This document shows positions 7,371-12,026 of a stretch of 12,026 bases of DNA, in pieces. Below the pieces are notes generated by a model. That model was not told the DNA's origin and made no database searches. It saw only the letters and a program-made list of their open reading frames with translations. Numbering within the stretch: position 1 is the first letter of the stretch; each line of letters begins with the position of its first letter. The position numbers and the translations under genes were made by a program. Source of the DNA: ZLKRG08 sp046091905 (lineage in GTDB: Bacteria > Actinomycetota > Actinomycetes > Nanopelagicales > Nanopelagicaceae); NCBI GenBank assembly GCA_046091905.1, contig JBJTCN010000054.1:1-12026 (forward strand), given 5' to 3'.

Positions 7371-8245
7371 TGAAGTTGGTTATTGCGGCTACTCCTGCAG
7401 TAGCGCTACCAACTATCGCATTGCTAAAAAAAGCGCATGAAGTAAAGCTAGTTACTCAACCGGATCGTCCAGCCGGTCGAGGCAAAGCGCTAAGAGCTAG
7501 TGAAATTGCACTCAACTTCCCAGATGCGACAAAACCGGAAAATGAGGCCGAGTTAGCTGCGCTTTTAAGCGATGCAGATCTATTAATCACAATCGGGTAC
7601 GGGCGCATGCTGAAAGAATCAACACTTCAGGTTCCAAAATTTGGAGGCATTAATCTGCATTTTTCACTTCTGCCAAAATGGAGAGGTGCCGCACCCGTAC
7701 AACGAACAATTGAGGCTGGCGAGAAAATTACAGGGGTGACTGTCTTCCAAATGGATGCCGGTATGGATACTGGGCCAATCTGGGATCAATTGGAGTATCA
7801 GATTCCATATGGGATGAGTTCACCAGAGCTATTTGAAGTTTTAGCGCAAATTGGCGCAACTTCTATGCAGAAAGCCTTACATAAGATTGCCACGGGAGAG
7901 AAACCCGCGCCGCAATCCGGCTCTCCAACTATCGCCGCAAAAGTTTTGAAGAGTGAATGCCGAATTGATTGGCAGCGCGATGCAGATTCAATTATCCGCA
8001 AAATTAAAGCTTTCTCATTTAATCCTGGCGTTTATTCCTTTATAAGGGGAGAGCAACTTAAGATTTTAGATGCCAGATTAGGTAATAACCATTTAGCACC
8101 AGGTGAATTAAATGCAGATGGCGAAGTTGGATGTCTTGCTGGCGCTATCCAACTGCTCACAGTAACTCCGGCCGGTAGAAGAGCGATGCCAGTTTCGGAT
8201 TGGCTAAATGGTTTCAAGCCAGAGCCTGGGGAGCGCTTTGAGTAA
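7370..8245 (+). CDS. fmt: Methionyl-tRNA formyltransferase
   Basis: Transfers a formyl group from 10-formyltetrahydrofolate to initiator Met-tRNA. The catalytic domain carries INLHFSLLPKWRGAAPV (residues 94-110) with catalytic N95 and H97, and MDAGMDTG (128-135) with catalytic D133. The N-terminal TQPDRPAGRGK (29-39) is the tRNA-acceptor loop region. The C-terminal domain (about 200-291) has the KIKAFSFNPGVYSF segment that contacts tRNA and ends with GRRAMPVSDWLNG. At 291 residues it is slightly shorter than E. coli Fmt (315). It starts on the last base of the def stop, so the two genes are coupled. Its end overlaps rsmB. Confidence 0.95.
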   Translation: MKLVIAATPAVALPTIALLKKAHEVKLVTQPDRPAGRGKALRASEIALNFPDATKPENEAELAALLSDADLLITIGYGRMLKESTLQVPKFGGINLHFSLLPKWRGAAPVQRTIEAGEKITGVTVFQMDAGMDTGPIWDQLEYQIPYGMSSPELFEVLAQIGATSMQKALHKIATGEKPAPQSGSPTIAAKVLKSECRIDWQRDADSIIRKIKAFSFNPGVYSFIRGEQLKILDARLGNNHLAPGELNADGEVGCLAGAIQLLTVTPAGRRAMPVSDWLNGFKPEPGERFE

Positions 8246-9545
8246 GGGTTTTCGCAAAATTATTTCAGATAAACCAAGGCAGATAGCTTTTGAAGTTCTA
8301 ACTGAGGTAATGGGAAATGGGGCTTACTCGAATTTACTACTACCACAAAAGCTTGCTAGTAGTCGTTTAGAGCAGCGAGATAAGGCCTTCACAACCGAAT
8401 TGCTCTACGGAAGTATCCGCCAACTAGGCAGAAATGATTTCATCGCAAGTAAATATAGCGATCGCCCGTGGGCCGAAGTGGATTCTGGAATTGTTGATGT
8501 AATCAGATTAGGGGCATATCAACTCTTTGATATGCGGGTTCCGACACACGCAGCAGTAGATGCAACTGTTAATCTGGCACGCAAAGTACTTGGCGAATCT
8601 AAAGCTTCGTTTGTAAATGCGATGATGCGTAAACTCTCCGCCAAAGCACTTGTAGATCACCTCTCCGAGGTACAAGACGATTCAATTTCATCCCTAGCGA
8701 TCAGATATAGCCATCCCGAATGGATTATTAATAGTTACCGAGATTTCATATCTGATACGAAAGAGTTAGAAGCGTTGTTAAGTGCGAATAATTCGCCGAC
8801 GTCACCCACGCTCGTGGCGTGGCCCACTAAGAGTGTGCCTTCAGAGTTTGCAGGCATACCAGGTAGATACTCTCAATATGCAGTTAAAATTGCAGAAACG
8901 CCAAGTGAAATTGCTGCAATCAAAGAACGACGCGCGGGTATTCAAGATGAGGGATCTCAAATACTTACCCTAGCCTTTGCCAAAGCGGCGGCAGAGAGAG
9001 AACCTTGGCTAGATTTATGCGCCGGTCCTGGTGGAAAAGCAGCTCTACTTTCTTACCTGGCCAATGGGAAATTTTTCGCGAATGAAATCTCTGAACCTAG
9101 AGCTAATTTAGTTGAGCAAGTAGTCAAAGCGGGCACTGAAATTACTATTGGTGATGGGCGAAAAGTAACTTCGCAAGTTAATGCCATTTTGGCTGATGTG
9201 CCATGTACTGGTTTGGGAGCGCTTCGTCGCAGAGCTGAGGTCAGATGGCGTAGAACTCCTAATGATTTACCGGCTCTGACTAAGCTGCAATATGAATTAG
9301 CCGAGCGCGCGATTTCGATTCTACCTTCGGGGGGCATCTTTGGTTATGCCACCTGTTCGCCACATATGGCAGAGACCAGGGCTCAATGTTTAGCAATTGA
9401 AAAGCGTTTACCGGTTGAAAAGTTAGATGTTAGTCAATATCTGCCAGCCAATTTAAGTGATGGGGTAGTAAATGGCTATATGCAGTTATGGCCACACCGA
9501 CACGAGACCGATGCGATGTTCTTAGCGCTCTATCAGAAGCGATAA
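8238..9545 (+). CDS. rsmB: 16S rRNA (cytosine-C5) methyltransferase RsmB
   Basis: SAM-dependent enzyme expected to methylate a cytosine in 16S rRNA (C967 in E. coli). Numbered from the ATG at 8208, an N-terminal NusB-like RNA-binding domain covers about 20-150 (RQIAFEVLTEV, then LYGSIRQ and THAAVDATVNLAR). The methyltransferase domain follows, with SAM loop LDLCAGPGGKAAL (268-280), DVPCTGLGALRRR (330-342) and YATCSPHMAET (380-390). Both cysteines used by this family, in PCTG and TCS, are present. The start is uncertain: TTG 8238 follows GGGGAG (8228-8233) and gives an 8-base overlap with fmt and 435 residues. ATG 8208 would add 10 residues of no family likeness and a 38-base overlap. Confidence 0.92.
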   Translation: MSKGFRKIISDKPRQIAFEVLTEVMGNGAYSNLLLPQKLASSRLEQRDKAFTTELLYGSIRQLGRNDFIASKYSDRPWAEVDSGIVDVIRLGAYQLFDMRVPTHAAVDATVNLARKVLGESKASFVNAMMRKLSAKALVDHLSEVQDDSISSLAIRYSHPEWIINSYRDFISDTKELEALLSANNSPTSPTLVAWPTKSVPSEFAGIPGRYSQYAVKIAETPSEIAAIKERRAGIQDEGSQILTLAFAKAAAEREPWLDLCAGPGGKAALLSYLANGKFFANEISEPRANLVEQVVKAGTEITIGDGRKVTSQVNAILADVPCTGLGALRRRAEVRWRRTPNDLPALTKLQYELAERAISILPSGGIFGYATCSPHMAETRAQCLAIEKRLPVEKLDVSQYLPANLSDGVVNGYMQLWPHRHETDAMFLALYQKR

Positions 9546-9551
9546 TTAGTC

Positions 9552-10205
9552 GTGCGAGAAATCCGAATTACACCCAGTATTTTAAATGCAGATTTAGAAA
9601 ATCTAGATGCTGAGATATCTAAGATTGCGAATGTTTCTGATCTACTTCATTTGGATATTATGGATAATAAATTTGTCCCAAATCAAACATGGGATTTTCA
9701 CGCGGCTGAGTCAATAATAAGAAAAAGTCCCTTACCAGTAGATGCGCATCTAATGATCGAAGATCCGGACATTCAAGCTATCAAGTATGCCGAAGTCGGA
9801 TGTGCCAGCGTGACTATTCACTATGAAGCAAGTAGTAATCCTAAACAGACTCTTCGAAGTATTCGAAACGCTGGAGCCCGCGCTGCCCTTGCCTTAAGGC
9901 CAAAGACAGATTTTTCGGTGTTGCTCGAATATCGAGAGTTGGTAGACATGATCTTGATCATGACCGTTGAGCCTGGATTCGGCGGCCAGAAATTCATGAC
10001 TGAGATGATGAATAAAGTAAGCAAATCTCGAGAGTTCATTGGCGATGCCGATATTTGGCTACAAGTAGATGGCGGAATTTCCATGGATACGATTGAAATT
10101 GCACGCGATGCTGGCGCTGATACTTTCGTGGCTGGAAGTGCAGTATTTAAAGCACCCGATCCTGCAGCCATGGTTTTGAAGCTAAAAGAATTAGCAACAA
10201 AGTAA
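9552..10205 (+). CDS. rpe: Ribulose-phosphate 3-epimerase
   Basis: Interconverts ribulose 5-phosphate and xylulose 5-phosphate in the pentose phosphate pathway. A TIM barrel of normal length (217 residues). Metal and catalytic residues are in place: S9 in TPSILNAD, H33, D35 and D38 in HLDIMDNKFVPN, H66 in DAHLMIEDP, and D173 in QVDGGIS; the phosphate loops PGFGGQKF and VAGSAVF are present. The residue after the catalytic aspartate is Asn instead of the usual Gly. The start is GTG 9552, six bases after rsmB. No ribosome site precedes it; GATAAT at 9541-9546 might act as a -10 for a near-leaderless start, but the fit is loose and read-through from rsmB is equally possible. Confidence 0.95.
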   Translation: MREIRITPSILNADLENLDAEISKIANVSDLLHLDIMDNKFVPNQTWDFHAAESIIRKSPLPVDAHLMIEDPDIQAIKYAEVGCASVTIHYEASSNPKQTLRSIRNAGARAALALRPKTDFSVLLEYRELVDMILIMTVEPGFGGQKFMTEMMNKVSKSREFIGDADIWLQVDGGISMDTIEIARDAGADTFVAGSAVFKAPDPAAMVLKLKELATK

Positions 10206-10218
10206 CCCGCACCTTAGG

Positions 10219-10224
10219 TAAAAT
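10219..10224 (+). promoter_or_regulatory. Leaderless -10 box for hisE-hisG
   Basis: TAAAAT matches the TAnnnT -10 pattern and sits exactly at -12 to -7 from the GTG at 10231, so the transcript should start on the G of that codon. No ribosome binding site is present in the 25-base gap, which agrees with leaderless translation. I see no clear -35 box. Confidence 0.55.
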
Positions 10225-10230
10225 CTGCTG

Positions 10231-10494
10231 GTGAAGTCATTCGATGAATTGTGGCACGAGCTAGGCGAGAAGATTGCTACTGCAGATGCTAACTCCGGAA
10301 CCCTTAAGTTGATTGAAAAGGGTGTTCATGAGATTGGTAAGAAGATCATGGAAGAGGCTGGCGAAGTTTGGATTGCTGCTGAATATCAAAGTAACGAAGA
10401 ACTAGCCTTAGAGATTTCACAATTAATTTACTATTTACAGGTTCTCGCAAAGGCGCGCGGAATCTCATTAGAAGATATCTACAAGGAACTTTAA
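10231..10494 (+). CDS. hisE: Phosphoribosyl-ATP pyrophosphohydrolase
   Basis: Second step of histidine synthesis, cleaving pyrophosphate from phosphoribosyl-ATP, the product of HisG encoded next. At 87 residues it is the stand-alone actinobacterial type, not fused to HisI. The all-alpha MazG-like fold is shown by the segments GVHEIGKKIMEEAGEVWIAA (residues 31-50), with the magnesium-binding glutamates of EEAGE, and EISQLIYYLQVLAKARGI, in which a Gln (Q64) stands where many homologues have Asp. The N-terminus SFDELWHELGEKI is typical, and GTG 10231 is the obvious start. It ends on a TAATG one-base overlap with hisG, so the two are one transcription and translation unit. Confidence 0.95.
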   Translation: MKSFDELWHELGEKIATADANSGTLKLIEKGVHEIGKKIMEEAGEVWIAAEYQSNEELALEISQLIYYLQVLAKARGISLEDIYKEL

Positions 10495-11336
10495 TGAAGA
10501 TTGCGGTACCAAATAAAGGCTCGCTCGCTGATGCCAGCATCCAAGTATTGAAGGAGGCTGGTTATCGTCAACGTTCTGATGCGCGCGATTTAGTGCTTGT
10601 TGATCCAGATAATGGAGTGGAGTTTTACTATCTACGCCCACGAGATATCGCACTTTACGTAGGTTCAGGTGAACTGCAAGCTGGAATTACTGGCCGAGAT
10701 CTATTAATTGATTCGCAAGCACCAGCCGTAGAAGTCTTGCCATTAGATTTTGGTCAATCGACATTTAGATTCGCAGCGCCGAATGGTTCCAAATGGAATT
10801 TGCAAGATATCTCAGGTAAGCGAATTGCAACCGCCTATCCCGGTTTGGTTAATAATTATTTAAAGTCGGCAAATTTAACCGCGCAAGTAGTCAGATTGGA
10901 TGGCGCCGTTGAATCTTCCGTGCGCTTGGGTGTCGCAGATTTAATCGCAGATGTGGTCAGCACTGGTAATACGCTGCGCCAAGCCGGATTGGAAATGTTT
11001 GGTGAACCAATCCTTAAGAGCGAAGCAATTCTGATTAAAAGAGATAACGTCACCTTACCTGCAGAGTTTGAAACCTTGCAGAGGCGTTTATCTGGCGTCG
11101 TGATTGCACGGCAGTATGTGCTTTTAGATTACGATATTGAGAAGAAGAATTTAACTACCGCTTGCACTTTAACTCCAGGACTGGAATCTCCAACAATCTC
11201 TCCTTTGGCAAAGGAAGATTGGGCAGCGGTTAGAGCGATGGTTCCGCGCAAAGATACCAATCGAGTTATGGATGAACTCTGGACAATTGGTGCGCGCGGA
11301 ATATTGGTAACAGATATCCACGCTTGCCGTTTATAG
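10494..11336 (+). CDS. hisG: ATP phosphoribosyltransferase, long form
   Basis: Committed step of histidine synthesis: ATP plus PRPP to phosphoribosyl-ATP. The 280-residue length is that of the long HisG, which is self-sufficient and does not need HisZ. Features: N-terminal KIAVPNKGSL (2-11), GITGRDLL (64-71), and the PRPP loop DLIADVVSTGNTL (149-161), preceded by GAVESSVRLGVA. The C-terminal ACT-like regulatory domain (about 210-280, ending TDIHACRL) is present, so feedback inhibition by histidine is likely, as is known for this form. Translation is coupled to hisE. The gene ends tail-to-tail with serB on the other strand, overlapping by 6 bases. Confidence 0.96.
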   Translation: MKIAVPNKGSLADASIQVLKEAGYRQRSDARDLVLVDPDNGVEFYYLRPRDIALYVGSGELQAGITGRDLLIDSQAPAVEVLPLDFGQSTFRFAAPNGSKWNLQDISGKRIATAYPGLVNNYLKSANLTAQVVRLDGAVESSVRLGVADLIADVVSTGNTLRQAGLEMFGEPILKSEAILIKRDNVTLPAEFETLQRRLSGVVIARQYVLLDYDIEKKNLTTACTLTPGLESPTISPLAKEDWAAVRAMVPRKDTNRVMDELWTIGARGILVTDIHACRL

Positions 11337-11948
11337 AAATTTAAGGATTTCGCGTAGATCCCGCTGCTCAATCACAATATCGGCAGCTTCTCTAAGCGAA
11401 CTTTTAGCACAAAAGGCGATTCCAATATCTGCAGCTTTGATCATCTCAATATCGTTTGCGCCATCACCGATCGCAATTGTTTGAGTTGGGTTTAGCAGGC
11501 TCTGTAATTGCATTAGATAACTAGCTATGCCGCTGCTATTGACGATAGCGCCTAGAACCCTGCCCGATAGTTTTCCGGCCACCACTACTAGGGAATAAGC
11601 AATGAAATATGAGATTGCCAATGAGTGCATCAGTGGGGTTATTACTTCAAGAAAACCACCTGATACCACTGCAATGTGATCGCCATCTGCCTGCAGTTGT
11701 GCAATTACTTCACTGGCACCTTCGGTCAAGGTAATTTTGCTCTTCACGCTATCTAAAATGGAAATTGGCAAATCAGCAAGCAGCGCGACGCGTTCGGTCA
11801 ATGCGGCATCAAAATCTAGTTGACCAGACATTGCGCGTTCAGTTATCGCACTTACTTGATAAGCAACACCTGCATACTCAGCAATAAGATCGATTACTTC
11901 TTCATTTATGAGAGTTGAATCAACATCAAATAGAAAGAGTCGACTCAT
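11331..11948 (-). CDS. serB: Phosphoserine phosphatase HAD domain, lacking motif III lysine
   Basis: The family dephosphorylates phosphoserine, the last step of serine synthesis. The 205-residue HAD domain has the nucleophile motif FDVDSTLI (D8, D10), ERAMSGQLDFDAAL (38-50), motif II VVSGGF (94-99) and motif IV GDGANDIEM (161-169), and ends AFCAKSSLREAAD followed by QRDLREILKFL, as in bona fide SerB. The conserved motif III lysine, expected in the segment NSSGxASYL, is isoleucine (residue 141, codon ATA at 11528-11526), so activity is doubtful unless compensated. Actinobacterial SerB is normally about 400 residues with ACT domains in front; this product has none, and the gene upstream may supply them. 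ATG 11948 overlaps the preceding stop in ATGA; no strong ribosome site. It could be a live split enzyme, a repurposed phosphatase, or a decaying gene. Confidence 0.85.
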   Translation of the reverse strand: MSRLFLFDVDSTLINEEVIDLIAEYAGVAYQVSAITERAMSGQLDFDAALTERVALLADLPISILDSVKSKITLTEGASEVIAQLQADGDHIAVVSGGFLEVITPLMHSLAISYFIAYSLVVVAGKLSGRVLGAIVNSSGIASYLMQLQSLLNPTQTIAIGDGANDIEMIKAADIGIAFCAKSSLREAADIVIEQRDLREILKFL

Positions 11949-12026
11949 TGATAATCAACTACCAAATCAACACCCAAACGCGTTGCCGTGATAAGCAGAT
12001 CACTTTCAATTGCCTTTGCGTGCGCC
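11945..12026 (-). CDS. C-terminal fragment of gene upstream of serB, possibly SerB ACT domain
   Basis: An open frame enters from the window edge on the minus strand and gives 26 residues, including AIESDLLITATRLGVDLVVD, before a TGA at 11947-11945 that overlaps the serB ATG (ATGA). The frame has no stop before that. The tail, GVDLVVDYQ, resembles the last strand of the ACT region that precedes the HAD domain in full-length actinobacterial SerB, where a GVD-V-V-type segment is followed directly by the nucleophile strand. If so, the two frames are pieces of one ancestral gene. The fragment is too short to name, and it could be an unrelated protein in an operon with serB. Confidence 0.6.
   Translation of the reverse strand, partial: AHAKAIESDLLITATRLGVDLVVDYQ

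Noticed and set aside
8782..8973. 63-residue plus-strand frame
   Set aside because: Out-of-frame shadow inside rsmB, basic and low-complexity in look, with no ribosome site.
9821..10171. 116-residue open frame on the minus strand
   Set aside because: Antisense to rpe with no start signal or family likeness.
1..12026. Mobile elements, CRISPR arrays, tRNA or rRNA genes, phage defence systems
   Set aside because: None seen on either strand; practically all sequence is accounted for by recognised core genes.

Overview
This window is a tightly packed stretch of housekeeping genes from a small-genome actinobacterium. Three things point that way. The gene order is actinobacterial (pyrD-pyrF-mihF/gmk-rpoZ-coaBC-metK-priA-def-fmt-rsmB-rpe-hisE-hisG). 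An mIHF-type nucleoid protein, which is specific to Actinobacteria, is present. PriA is the helicase-dead actinobacterial form. The base composition looks A+T-richer than most Actinobacteria (low to mid 40s % G+C by eye), and only about 150 bases lie between genes. Together these suggest a streamlined freshwater lineage such as acI/Nanopelagicales. That placement is inference; no marker RNA is present.

Layout: bases 1-1487 hold the end of the pyrimidine pathway (pyrD, cut by the window edge, then pyrF). Bases 1488-2366 hold one open reading frame that joins mIHF to guanylate kinase, normally two adjacent genes. Next come rpoZ (RNA polymerase omega), coaBC (coenzyme A), metK (S-adenosylmethionine) and priA (replication restart). 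A probable new transcript starts at def and runs through fmt (formylmethionine handling), rsmB (16S rRNA methylation) and rpe (pentose phosphate). A second probable leaderless start begins hisE-hisG (first steps of histidine synthesis). On the minus strand, convergent with hisG, lie a phosphoserine phosphatase HAD domain (serB) and the last 26 codons of an upstream gene overlapping it by 4 bases.

All plus-strand genes run in one direction and most are translationally coupled by overlaps of 1 to 8 bases. No tRNA, rRNA, CRISPR array, insertion sequence, repeat family or intrinsic terminator was found, and there is no gap over 36 bases between genes.

Four points merit attention: the mIHF-Gmk fusion; a possible internal ribosome binding site that could also yield separate Gmk; a SerB domain whose motif III catalytic lysine is isoleucine; and a partial gene just upstream of serB whose tail looks like the ACT-to-HAD junction of full-length actinobacterial SerB, suggesting a split or decaying serB.
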